A DNA stretch of 32,032 bases, from the NCBI GenBank assembly GCA_937919625.1, contig CALFRK010000084.1, forward strand, positions 1-32,032, written 5' to 3'. This document shows, in pieces, positions 14,265 through 24,700 of the stretch. The translations under genes were made by a program, and so were the position numbers. The DNA is from an uncultured Ilumatobacter sp. (lineage in GTDB: Bacteria; Actinomycetota; Acidimicrobiia; Acidimicrobiales; Ilumatobacteraceae). A model generated the notes under the pieces. The model searched no databases. It was not told the origin of the DNA and saw only the letters and a list, made by a program, of their open reading frames with translations. Position 1 is the stretch's first letter, and the number at the start of each line of letters is the position of its first letter.

Positions 14265-14981
14265 TCAGCGGGCGTCGACGACGTAGAAACGTTCGGCGGA
14301 CGAACCCTCCGGCAACCCGGCCTCACGAGCATTCGAAACGAACCACTCGCGAACCCGTTGCTCCAGCGCGTCGGGATCACGATGTTGGCTGACATGGCAG
14401 CGCAGCGCCCGTATCTTGCGCTCGACCTGGCGGGTGATGTCGACCGTTTCGTTGGATTGGTCGTGGTTCACGACCCATATCTCGTCGACCGACCACGGCT
14501 CATAGCCCGAGGTCAGCAACTCCGGGAACGCAAACGGGTTGCGAGCATCGGGATAGACCGCCGCCCAGACGCCCTGCCCGGTCGCGACGTGGTCGGCGTG
14601 GCTGCCATACACACTCGCAAGATTGATATGTGGCGACTGTGTGATCACCACTTGCGGCCGACACCGCCGAATCACCCGGGAGAGCCCGTGGCGAAGATCC
14701 AGATTGAACTCAACACCGCCGTCGGCGTACCCGAGGAAGCACAGGTCGGCGACACCTACCTCAGCACCTGCTTTGGTCTGCTCCTCACGACGGATTGCCG
14801 CCATGCGGGTGCGCTCGATGGCCTGGTCGTAGCCGCCCGCCTCGCCGTCGGTCACCAGGCAATAGGTCACCACCACCCCAGCATCGGTGAGGTTGGCCAC
14901 CGTGCCGGCGGCACCAAAATCAACATCGTCGGGATGGGCGGTGATCACCAGGGCACGTTCGATATCTTCGGGCTTGAGCAC
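14265..14981 (-). CDS. PIG-L/LmbE-family deacetylase
   Basis: A 238-residue zinc-dependent N-deacetylase of the PIG-L family. The metal motif AHPDD is present (His16, Asp18, Asp19: VITAHPDDVDFG), followed by the family's TDGEAGG and RREEQTKAGAEVGV segments, and the third metal ligand in SHADHVATG. Family members remove acetyl groups from sugar-linked GlcNAc, as MshB does in mycothiol synthesis or Mca on mycothiol conjugates. Sequence alone does not pick the substrate. The GTG at 14981 is preceded by TAGCCT ending seven bases upstream. It is a stand-alone gene on the minus strand. The 268 bases up to the thymidine kinase stop contain no firm gene; a short plus-strand stretch (about 15065-15130) reads as a membrane-like helix (GWLFVIAYLMFMTAITSG) but lacks a start in frame. 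Confidence 0.9.
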   Translation of the reverse strand: MLKPEDIERALVITAHPDDVDFGAAGTVANLTDAGVVVTYCLVTDGEAGGYDQAIERTRMAAIRREEQTKAGAEVGVADLCFLGYADGGVEFNLDLRHGLSRVIRRCRPQVVITQSPHINLASVYGSHADHVATGQGVWAAVYPDARNPFAFPELLTSGYEPWSVDEIWVVNHDQSNETVDITRQVERKIRALRCHVSQHRDPDALEQRVREWFVSNAREAGLPEGSSAERFYVVDAR

Positions 14982-14988
14982 GCCGCAC

Positions 14989-14994
14989 AGGCTA
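14989..14994 (-). promoter_or_regulatory. -10 element of the PIG-L deacetylase gene
   Basis: TAGCCT on the minus strand ends seven bases before the GTG at 14981, the same spacing as at several other genes here. Confidence 0.5.
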
Positions 14995-15249
14995 GATCGG
15001 TCCTACCCTTCGCGGGCGGCCGGCGCCTATGAAAATGAACGAGTCCCCTGGGCCCGGGCACTCAACACGCCAGGGTGGCTGTTCGTCATTGCCTACCTGA
15101 TGTTCATGACGGCAATCACCAGCGGGGCAGCGGGATCCCGATCGCAATCGCCATGACCCGTGTTTGCCTCGAGGCCGAACGCTCGACCCAAGGCGCAATC
15201 TGATTGGCGCCGAAGCGCAGCTCGAGCGGCACCCGACTGTCTGGGCGTG

Positions 15250-15852
15250 TCAGTCGCCGATGTCGCCCAGGTTGTAGTGACGGCGACACAGCAGTTCGTA
15301 GCGCACAATGTCGCCGAACATCTTCTGGACCCCAGGGTCGACCGTGTCGCCGATGACGACCGTTTCGCCCTCGTATACGACCATGTCGTTGACGACACGG
15401 GCGTTGTGGGTGGCGTGCGAACCGCACCAGCAACGCGCCTCGACCTGCAGCGCTACACGCTCGTCGGCAATTTCGAGCATCCGCTTTGTGCCGTCGAACA
15501 GAAGCCCGCGGAAGTCGGTGATCAACCCGAAGGCGTACACGTCAACCTCCATGTCATCGACGACTCTGGCGAGTTGATCGCACTGCTCGACGGTATAGAA
15601 CTGCACCTCGTCGCACACGATGTAGTGCAGTGGCCAGTGTTCAATCGCCAACGTGTGAATGTTTAGATCAGGTTCGACCTGAAGCGCCGGGGCCGTCACA
15701 CCGAGCCTGCTCGTGACCTGCACGCCGTCACGATCGAGGCGAGTCAACAACAGCCCGTAGAGATGGCGTGATGACAGGTTGTAATGGATCTGGAGCGCGA
15801 GAGTGCTCTTCCCCGAGCCCATTGTGCCAAAGCTGAAACGCAGAGTCGCCAT
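15250..15852 (-). CDS. tdk: Thymidine kinase
   Basis: A 200-residue type II thymidine kinase, which phosphorylates thymidine to dTMP in nucleoside salvage. The P-loop is FGTMGSGKST (about residues 8-17), the DEVQFY motif (81-86) carries the catalytic Glu82, and FRGLLFDGTKRM is the thymidine-binding region. Zinc ligands are probably Cys141 and Cys143 (CWCG), Cys189 and His192. The usual spacing of the first pair is CxxC, so CxC here is slightly unusual. The lasso region VVYEGETVVIGD is present. The length is normal. A TAAGGT lies 11 bases before the ATG, a looser fit to the leaderless pattern. Its start faces away from the polymerase gene, across a 233-base spacer with no other gene. Confidence 0.95.
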   Translation of the reverse strand: MATLRFSFGTMGSGKSTLALQIHYNLSSRHLYGLLLTRLDRDGVQVTSRLGVTAPALQVEPDLNIHTLAIEHWPLHYIVCDEVQFYTVEQCDQLARVVDDMEVDVYAFGLITDFRGLLFDGTKRMLEIADERVALQVEARCWCGSHATHNARVVNDMVVYEGETVVIGDTVDPGVQKMFGDIVRYELLCRRHYNLGDIGD

Positions 15853-16085
15853 GTCGGTTCGCGACCTTACCCGCAGACCACTGCTGAGCCGAATAGGGCC
15901 GGTACCCGTTCAACCCCTGGCACAGCTCTCCGCCGAGGATCGACCGGATCGGCGCCCGCTCTGGCTCGGCCACTCGTTCCGACAAGTTGGTCGGCAGCTT
16001 GCGGGGCGACAGCCAGATCGACGAACAACACCGTCAGTGTCCGCAGGTCCCCCGGGGTCGGCGGGCGTGCCAGACTCGCCAGAGG

Positions 16086-17834
16086 ATGAGCGACGCGACC
16101 GCACTCGAAGAAACGTTGGCGTGGTTGCGCCACAGCGCAGTCGGGCGCAGCGACGACGTGTCGGTCGCCTTTCGACCCGATACCGGTCTGGGGTTGGCTT
16201 GCCGAGCGGGTCACATCTCGGTTCGGTGCGGCGACCCTGTCGCAGTGATCGAGCAGATCGAAGCGGCGATCGCTCCGCGCTGGATGTGGTGGGACCGATC
16301 GACCGCCGACCAGTTGGCTGAACGCTCGGTTGGCATCGCCCGCTGTTGGGACGTGCTCACCGTGCACCGCCTCCTGCACGGCGGCTGGCAAACCTCGACC
16401 GCTCGCGCCTGGGCATGGCTGCACGACCTGTCGATCGAATCACTGCCGACGATGGGCCAACTCAACCTGCTCGGTTCGCTCAGCGACGAGGGCGACGACC
16501 CCGAAAACCCCGTTCGCCCCGACGGCCACTTGCGGCCGGAGTGGGTGACCGGCGGATGGGCCGCCTCACCCGAACGGCTCGCTCGATGGGCGGTGCTAAC
16601 TCTCGAGGTTGTCGAGCTTCAGCGCACGCTGCTGGCGAAACTTCCAATGCCCGATCGGGCGACTTCGACCGCCCACGCCGAGTCGGCCGCCGAGTTTCTA
16701 TGCGCCGAGCTCACTCTGGAAGGCCTGCCGATCGACAACGACGAGGTGCACCGCATCATCGCCGAAGCGGCCGGCCCCAGGCCCGCCACCGAGCTCGAAG
16801 CCGACGGGTTGCGGCGGCAGCGCGACGCAGAGGTACTGCGACACCTCGACCCCGGGCCTAGCATCGACCTGCGCAATCCGGCGGACGTGAAGGCGATGCT
16901 GCGCCGGGTAGCCGTCGACGTTCCAGACACTCGGGCGTGGCGACTCGAACAGCACCGATCAACCCACCCCGTCGTCGAGGCGTTGTTGGTATGGCGCAAA
17001 GCCGAGCGAATCACCACCACCTACGGATACCGGTGGCTCGACGAGCACGTGCACCGGGGGCGGCTGCGCGGCGAGTGGACCAGCAGCGACGGCGCCGCAG
17101 GTCGGATGACTGCATCAGCTGGATTGCATAACCTGCCTGCTGAGATGAGGCCCGCCGTAATCGCCGAGCCAGGGCACGTGTTCGTGCGTGCCGATCTGGG
17201 GCAGATCGAACCACGTGTGCTGGCAGCGGTGTCCGGCGACCAAGCCCTGATCGCCGCCACTCAGGACGACGATCTCTACCAGCCGATCGCGACCCGACTG
17301 GGCGTCGAGCGGGCGATCGCCAAGGTCGCGGTGCTCGGCGCCATGTACGGCTCGACGACCGGAGAATCAGCGAATGCCCTGCGCGGCCTCGAACACAACT
17401 ATCCGACAGCGATGGGCTACCTCGAGCAAGCCGCCGCCGCGGGGCGCGCTGGCGAGGACGTATTTACCATCGGAGGCCGTCGTATCCGAATGTGGGTCGA
17501 TGAGTCGATCGAGGCCGATATCGACCGGGCCCGGCGCGTGGCCGCGGCGCGAGGGCGGTTCGCCCGCAACGCCACGATCCAAGGCGCCGCCGCCGAGTTT
17601 TTCAAGGTGTGGGCGATCATTGTCCGCTCGCGCGGCGAAGCATTGGACGCCAGGATCGTGCTGTGCCTACACGACGAACTGATCGTGCACGTCGGCGAAT
17701 CGCGCTCGGAACAAGCCGCTACGCTAATGCACGATGCGCTTTCCGAGGCCGCATATCGCTGGTCGCCCAGTCGCCAGGTTCGCTACATCGCGGATGTCAG
17801 CGTGATCCAACGTTGGTCACAGGCAAAAGGTTGA
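16086..17834 (+). CDS. Family A DNA polymerase (short PolA paralogue)
   Basis: A 582-residue family A DNA polymerase lacking the 5' nuclease domain, of the group often annotated as bifunctional 3'-5' exonuclease/DNA polymerase in actinobacteria. Motif A is DLGQIEPRVLA (Asp370). The O-helix motif B is RAIAKVAVLGAMYG with Arg409, Lys413, Leu417 and Tyr421. Motif C is LCLHDELIVHV (His529, Asp530). The N-terminal 200 residues match the family layout (ARCWDVLTVHRLLHGG), but I see no exonuclease DxE metal motif, so proofreading is doubtful. Leu417 stands where E. coli Pol I has Phe762, a residue that contacts the incoming nucleotide. I start at the ATG at 16086, which directly follows AGAGG; the open frame to 15987 is not protein-like. 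A role in repair synthesis is likely, but inference. Confidence 0.9.
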   Translation: MSDATALEETLAWLRHSAVGRSDDVSVAFRPDTGLGLACRAGHISVRCGDPVAVIEQIEAAIAPRWMWWDRSTADQLAERSVGIARCWDVLTVHRLLHGGWQTSTARAWAWLHDLSIESLPTMGQLNLLGSLSDEGDDPENPVRPDGHLRPEWVTGGWAASPERLARWAVLTLEVVELQRTLLAKLPMPDRATSTAHAESAAEFLCAELTLEGLPIDNDEVHRIIAEAAGPRPATELEADGLRRQRDAEVLRHLDPGPSIDLRNPADVKAMLRRVAVDVPDTRAWRLEQHRSTHPVVEALLVWRKAERITTTYGYRWLDEHVHRGRLRGEWTSSDGAAGRMTASAGLHNLPAEMRPAVIAEPGHVFVRADLGQIEPRVLAAVSGDQALIAATQDDDLYQPIATRLGVERAIAKVAVLGAMYGSTTGESANALRGLEHNYPTAMGYLEQAAAAGRAGEDVFTIGGRRIRMWVDESIEADIDRARRVAAARGRFARNATIQGAAAEFFKVWAIIVRSRGEALDARIVLCLHDELIVHVGESRSEQAATLMHDALSEAAYRWSPSRQVRYIADVSVIQRWSQAKG

Positions 17835-17859
17835 AAGTCAGGCCGTTTGGCACTGACTT
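17835..17859 (+). terminator. Possible hairpin terminator after the polymerase gene
   Basis: AAGTCAG and CTGACTT (7 bp) enclose an inner GCC-GTTT-GGC stem with one bulged base, starting directly at the polymerase stop codon. There is no U tract. Its right arm overlaps the -35 candidate of korA, so it could also be part of that promoter's control. Confidence 0.45.
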
Positions 17860-17882
17860 GGTCGTAACTCGCTGACTAGGCT
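17853..17882 (+). promoter_or_regulatory. Promoter candidate for korAB
   Basis: CTGACT (17853-17858) and TAGGCT (17877-17882) are separated by 18 bases. Transcription would start near 17889, giving a leader of about 48 bases that includes the AAGGGAG ribosome binding site before the korA ATG at 17937. Confidence 0.45.
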
Positions 17883-17936
17883 GATTCCAGACAAACGATT
17901 CACCCGGCAAATTTGCCGCGTAAGGGAGACAACAAA

Positions 17937-19810
17937 ATGACCGACACGATTGACCGGTCCGAGGACGCATCCATCCTCGATCGACTCGTGGTCCGATTCT
18001 CCGGCGACTCCGGCGACGGCATGCAGCTCACTGGTGACCGATTCACCTCCGTGAGCGCAACGTTTGGAAACGACCTCTCGACACTTCCCGACTTCCCGGC
18101 AGAGATCCGAGCACCCGCCGGAACTGTCAACGGTGTATCCAGTTTTCAGGTCCACATCTCCAACCATGAGATTACGACCCCCGGCGACGAGCCGAATGTG
18201 CTCGTTGCCATGAACCCCGCTGCCCTCAAGGCCGACCTTCATCGTCTCGAAATCGGCGGCACACTGATCATCAACGAGGACGCCTTCGACGAGCGAAACC
18301 TCGAAAAGGCGCACTACGACGTCAATCCACTCGGGGATGGCACGATCAACGGCTATCGCGTTATCAAGGTGCCGATGACGTCGCTGACCAAAGAGGCTTG
18401 CGCTCCGTTGGGCGTCAAGCCACGCGACGCCGAACGTTCGAAGAACTTCTTTGCGCTCGGCCTGGTGTCTTTCATGTACACCCGTCCGATCCAACCGACG
18501 GTCGAGTGGATCCAGACCCGGTTCGGGTCGAACGAGCTGGTCGCCGCCGCCAACACGGCCGCCTTCAAGGCCGGGTTCCACTTCGGTGAAACCACCGAGG
18601 CAGTCGGACACCGCTACGAGGTGCGCCCCGCCAAGCTGCCGGCCGGCGAATACACCAGCATCACCGGCAACACCGCGCTCGCTTGGGGCTTGGTCGCCGC
18701 CGGTCAGCTCGCCAAGCTGCCGATCACGCTCGGCTCGTACCCGATCACCCCTGCCAGCGACATTCTCCACGAGTTGTCGAAACACAAGCATTTCGGCATC
18801 CGCACGGTGCAGGCGGAAGACGAGATCGCGGCGGTCGGCATGGCGCTCGGCGCCTCATTTGCCGGCCATCTCGGCATCACCACCACCAGCGGACCCGGCG
18901 TTGCGCTGAAAAGCGAAACGATTTCGTTGGCGATCGCGATCGAGTTGCCGATGGTGATCATCGACATCCAGCGCGGTGGCCCCTCGACGGGTCTACCCAC
19001 CAAGACCGAGGCGTCCGACCTCAACATGGCGCTGTACGGCCGCCACGGCGAGGCGCCGATGCCGGTCGTCGCCAGCTACAGCCCGGCACAGTGTTTCCAC
19101 GCTGCGATCGAAGCAGCCCGAATCGCCCTCAAATACCGCACGCCGGTGATCCTGTTGAGCGATGGATACCTCGCCAACGGATCAGAGCCGTGGCAGCTTC
19201 CCGACATCGCCGACCTACCCGACATCTCGGTGCAGTTCACGACCGAGTTCAACGGCGCCGACGCCGACGGAAACCCGGTCTACCTGCCCTACCTGCGTGA
19301 CCCCGACACACTTGCCCGCCCGTGGGCGATCCCCGGAACACCCGGCCTGATGCACCGCGTCGGCGGCCTTGAAAAAGAAGACAAGACCGGCAACGTCAAC
19401 TACACCCCCGAGAACCACCAGTTGATGGGCGATCTCCGCCAAGCCAAGCTCGAGCGGATCGCCGACGACTACCCCGAAACCGAGATCGTCGGAGACGAGG
19501 ACGCAGAGATCTGCATGCTCGGCTGGGGTTCCACCTGGGCCGCCATCCACGCCGCCGTGCAACGTCAGCGCCGCGACGGCAAGAAGTTGGCCTGGATCCA
19601 CCTCGAACACCTCAACCCGCTACCGAACGACCTCGGCGAGAAGCTCAAGCGCTTCGACAAAGTGCTGGTTCCCGAACTCAACAGGGGCCAGTTGTGCCAT
19701 CTCGTCCGCGGTAAATATCTGGTCGACGCACAGTCGATCAGCAAGGTCGCAGGTCTGCCATTCCGAACCAAAGAGATCGAAGCCGCGATCGAAGCAGCGA
19801 GGAGCGCACA

Positions 19811-19814
<4 letters not shown>
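17937..19814 (+). CDS. korA: 2-oxoacid:ferredoxin oxidoreductase, alpha (fused gamma-alpha) subunit
   Basis: A 625-residue KorA. With KorB it oxidatively decarboxylates 2-oxoglutarate (or a related 2-oxoacid) to the acyl-CoA and reduces ferredoxin. The N-terminal 200 residues are the gamma domain (RFSGDSGDGMQLTGDRF). The alpha domain follows with GSYPITPASDIL (about 267-277), the AEDEIAAVGMALGASFAG segment and IDIQRGGPSTGLPTKTE; a C-terminal transketolase-like domain carries WGSTWAAIHAAV. An AAGGGAG site eight bases upstream sets the ATG at 17937. An upstream in-frame ATG at 17913 is less likely. The stop overlaps the korB start in ATGA. The substrate is inferred from similarity to actinobacterial KorAB, which acts in an alternative TCA cycle route. 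Confidence 0.93.
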
Positions 19815-20829
<1,015 letters not shown>

Positions 20830-20833
<4 letters not shown>

Positions 20834-20952
20834 TCCGCTAGCAAACCGTCGAGCACCTTCGTCTTGCACTCGCCGCAGGCCAAGCCAGAAAGTTGGGATT
20901 TGAGTTGCGAGATGTGCGAGGAAATCCAGCGGATAGGTCGCTGCGCTGGGTT
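20830..20952 (-). pseudogene. Possible remnant of a small CxxC protein
   Basis: A 40-codon minus-strand frame between stops reads NPAQRPIRWISSHISQLKSQ and then LSGLACGECKTKVLDGLLAD before a TAG that overlaps the korB stop. It looks protein-like, with an amphipathic helix and a CxxC pair, but has no start codon in frame. An ATG one base out of frame just upstream (ATGAAACCCAGC, near 20956) suggests a frameshift in a former small gene. The evidence is weak and it may be chance. Confidence 0.2.
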
Positions 20953-21027
20953 TCATTCGGCATGGTTCCCCAGTAACGATTGGTCGCAGTTCGCCTATCG
21001 GCTCATGCCCCAGGCACAACCAGCGAC

Positions 21028-21675
21028 CTAGGACACGACCAGGGCGACGGCGCCGAAGTGCAACACGGCAGCGAGCACGGTGAAGCCGTGCCAAACCTCG
21101 TGGTAACCAAAGACCCGCGGCCAGGGATCGGGGCGCTTCAGCAGCAGTACCGGGAATCCGATCGTGTAGGCCAGTCCGCCGCCGATCACCAACCCGATCT
21201 GGATCGAACTCAACGACGAGCGCAATGCCGGGGTGGCTATCACCGCTGCCCATCCCATGATCGGGTACAGAGCGTAGGCAAGCCATTGCAAGCGTTGGAT
21301 CGCGGCGAGCTTGATCACCATGCCCAGCAGCCCGATCGCACTGATCGAGGCAAACAACGGAATGCCCCACTTGGCTGGCAGCGCCACCAAGCAGATCGGG
21401 GCGTAGGTGCCGGCGATCAGCAAATAGATCATGCCGTGGTCGAGCCGCTGCATGATGCGGCGGGCCCGATACGACTGGGCCAGGCGGTGATACGACGCCG
21501 AGGTGCCGAACACGAGCAGCAGCGTGCCGGCGTAGATCGATGCTGCGGTGCGTCCCGCCGCACCGCTGGCGAACACGATCAACAGCGCCCCGGCCGGGAT
21601 AGCGAGGAAAAAAGCCCAGCTGTGGAGCACGCCGCGCCATGCGGGCCGCTCGGCGGTGAGCACATCATGGTTCAC
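21028..21675 (-). CDS. Hemolysin III / PAQR-family membrane protein
   Basis: A 215-residue integral membrane protein of the hemolysin III (YqfA/PAQR-like) family with seven predicted membrane helices. Family signatures are ASYHRLAQSYRARRIMQRLDHGMIYLLIAGTYAP, matching the conserved S-x3-H and DH...IxxxGxxTP region, and the C-terminal GYHEVWHGFTVLAAVLHF with the metal-binding HxxxH. These conserved His, Asp and Ser residues are thought to bind zinc and give hydrolase-like activity in PAQR relatives; true haemolysis is not implied. The GTG at 21675 has TACGTT ending seven bases upstream. The gene converges with korB and lies downstream of the helicase gene on the same strand. Confidence 0.9.
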   Translation of the reverse strand: MNHDVLTAERPAWRGVLHSWAFFLAIPAGALLIVFASGAAGRTAASIYAGTLLLVFGTSASYHRLAQSYRARRIMQRLDHGMIYLLIAGTYAPICLVALPAKWGIPLFASISAIGLLGMVIKLAAIQRLQWLAYALYPIMGWAAVIATPALRSSLSSIQIGLVIGGGLAYTIGFPVLLLKRPDPWPRVFGYHEVWHGFTVLAAVLHFGAVALVVS

Positions 21676-21682
21676 GCCATCT

Positions 21683-21688
21683 AACGTA
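21683..21688 (-). promoter_or_regulatory. -10 element of the hemolysin III gene
   Basis: TACGTT on the minus strand ends seven bases before the GTG at 21675, predicting a leaderless transcript starting in the short gap below the helicase stop codon. Confidence 0.45.
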
Positions 21689-21725
21689 CCCGCAGTCAGG
21701 TTGGACCGGATGTCGCGATCACGAA

Positions 21726-24700
21726 TCAGTTATCGAGTGTGTCGGCGGCCAGCGCCAGCACCTCGTCGCCGTACTGCTCTAGCTTCGATGGCCCGACCCC
21801 CTTGACTCTGGCAAGCTGATCAAGGTCGCCGGGCAACGCCGATGCAATCGCCGCAAGGGTCTTGTCGTCGAACACGGTGTAGGCCGGCTTGCCCTGTCGA
21901 ACACGGTCGCGGAAGCTGCGCAAGCGATCGAACAGAAGCGCGCTGGCCTCGTCGACATCGCCGGGCCGCGGCCCGAGATGGCCTCGCTGACGACCCAACG
22001 TCTCTACCCTCGAGCCGATCTCGAATCGCCGGGTGGCGCCGTTTCGCTGGGCGATCGCCGCCATCGGTTCGATTTCGGTGATCACCCATTCATGGCCCTG
22101 GTCGACAAGAACCAGGCCGGGAACAGCGATCACGCGCCCACGGTCGAGCAGCGGGTGGTCGGACGGTTCGCTGCGACGGCGTGGCGGCGTGGCGTTGACA
22201 GCGACGCCGACCGGCTCGGGTGGCAGCGCCAAATGCTCGGGCGGTTCGGTCGTGAGTTCGGCAACGAACGAGCTGGCGTACGCGCCACTGACGATCGTGA
22301 CATGAGCCGAGGCCCGTGTTATCGCCACATGGAACAGACGGCGCTCCTCTTCGGTGTCGTCGGCCAACCGATGCGGATATTGATCGACATCGGCCAGGTG
22401 TACGACGACATGTGGCCACTCTTGGCCTTTGACACGGTGCACGGTGGCAAGCATCACCCCGGCCGGGTGACGGCGCGTGGCGAGGTGCTCTCGCAACCAG
22501 GCATCGAATGTGGCGACGTCGCCGTGTTGACGGGCGAGCTGACGCAACGCTGTCAAGTCGTCACCTTGAGCCGATCTGTTCATGCCGCGCCGGCTCAGAT
22601 CAAGAGTGGCGATCGCCCCACCCAGACCGATCTCGTCGACGAGCACGTCGAACAGACGCGACGTAGTGCATCCACCTGCGACCATTGCCTGCAGCCGAGC
22701 GATATCTCCGGTGAACTCGCTGACACGGGTTGCATCGCGCTCGTTGGTGAGCCGAGCAGCGAGCCGCAGCAGGGCCTCGACGTCGCGTTGTTCGCCGACC
22801 CAATCGGAAATCCGCGGGTGAAGCGGCCGCGACGGGCGCCGCAACGCCTCGCCGAGATCGTCAGACGAGAACCTGGCGCCCCGCGCCAGCCGCAGCCAGG
22901 CCAAGGCCGAGCGGATCGCCGTGCGCTCGACGAACTCGGTACCGACTCCACCGGAGATCGGCACGCCGGCGACCGCCAGCCCGACCTGTACGGGCGCGAT
23001 TGTGGCGTTGACGCGCGTCAGCACGGCAACATCGGCTGGTGCCGCACCGGCGTCGATCGCGGCCTGAACGGCAGCCACCGTGGCACCGACCGGATCGTCG
23101 GACGAAGATGTCGACCAGCCGCCCATATCGACGGATGCCGCCCGGATCACCTTGTCGACACGGCGCCGGTTGTGGCGAAGCAATCGATCCGCAACCTCGA
23201 CGACTCCGGCCGGGCATCGATAGTTGACCTCGAGACGGTGATCGCCGGCACCCGGGAACCAGCCGGCGAAGTCGATCAGCCAGCTCGGGTCAGCGCCGTT
23301 GTAGCCGTAGATCGTCTGGTCGTCGTCGCCGACACCGAAGACGGCACCGCCGGGTGCAGACAGTAAGCGCACGAGCAACAAGTGGGCCGGCGTGAGGTCT
23401 TGGAACTCGTCAACCAGCAACACTCGGCTGGCGCGCTGGGCGGCGCAGCGCGCCGCGGGTTGGGCGAGCAGCACCTGTAGAGCACGCGAGATCTGGCCGT
23501 CGAAGTCGACGAGACCGTCGCGTTCGAGCGCTGCCACATACTGCGGGTACACGTCGGTGAGGCCATCGACGTCGCCTCCGTAGCGCAACTCGACCTCGCC
23601 CGGATCGACCAACCCAAGGCGCACCAAGCTGAGGGCGTCGATCCACGCAGCGATGGGGTCGGTGTTGCGCCGCCGCGGCACCGTGACAAAGCGCTGCAGG
23701 ATGCGCCTCACATCGGGCTCGTCGATCGTGCGCCACGACCGCTGCTGGGGGGCGAACGGCGGGCGCCCGTTAACGATCGCCAGGGCGATCGCGTTGAGCG
23801 TGCGAACCTGTAGACCGGGCAGATCGGACGTGCGCCCGACCATCTCTTCCTGTGCCCGTTTGTTGAACGCAACCAGGCTGACCGCAGACGCAGGTAGCCG
23901 CCATACGTCAAGTAGGTGGCGGGCACGTTCGGTGAGCACGCGCGTTTTGCCTGAACCGGCTGGGGCGATGATGCGCGCTGGACCACCTGGATGGGTGACA
24001 GCCGACAGCTGATCTGAAGCCAACGCTGCAGCGGATTGATTGGGTCGCGGTGTATCAAAGCCGCCATGCTCGAACTGCACGGCGTGGATGACCGGCACCG
24101 CGTCGATCGGGTCGACGTGCCGAATCGGCCCAGCGTCGATCCACATGGTGCCGCCGTTCGGGCCCACAATGTCGCCTGACGTACCGACGGCGGCCACGCT
24201 GGCACCTCGAGTGACGGCGAGGTCGATCGCACCCCATCTGGGCAAATCGGGATCACGGACATCGATCGAGTTCGACCACACGAGATGATGCAACTCATCG
24301 AGCATGAAGGTGTGCCCTGCCCCCACCTCATGCGGATGACGGTCGTCGACCGAATCGGGCATCGCCTCGAAGTCGATCGTCAACTCGATCACGTGAGCGA
24401 TCGAGCTGTTGGCAGCAGATCGTAAAGCTGCCACCGCTTCGGATGGATCGGCCAGCACCGCCGCATCGATGACCGCCCGCCCGACATCCGACCACTCGGC
24501 CGGCGCCGATTGATCGGGGCCGACGATTACATTGCGGCCCAACTCGACCGGCCCCCGCCTGATCGAGATCGCGACCCGCTCGGCAGAAACCGCCGGCAGC
24601 TCGGACCGCGAGCGAGCCGAGCGGCTGTGCTGCGCAGCGGAAGCCTCCGGGGCTGCGGCCGCCGGGGCTGTGAGCTTCGGGAAAGCTTCCCAATGATCCT

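Noticed and set aside
15029-15156. Small membrane protein between PIG-L and thymidine kinase genes
   Set aside because: The hydrophobic stretch GWLFVIAYLMFMTAITSG has no start codon in frame and the ATG upstream reads a different frame. At best it is a remnant.
21978-23366. 462-codon plus-strand open frame opposite the helicase
   Set aside because: It lies entirely antisense to conserved helicase motifs and has no protein-like pattern.
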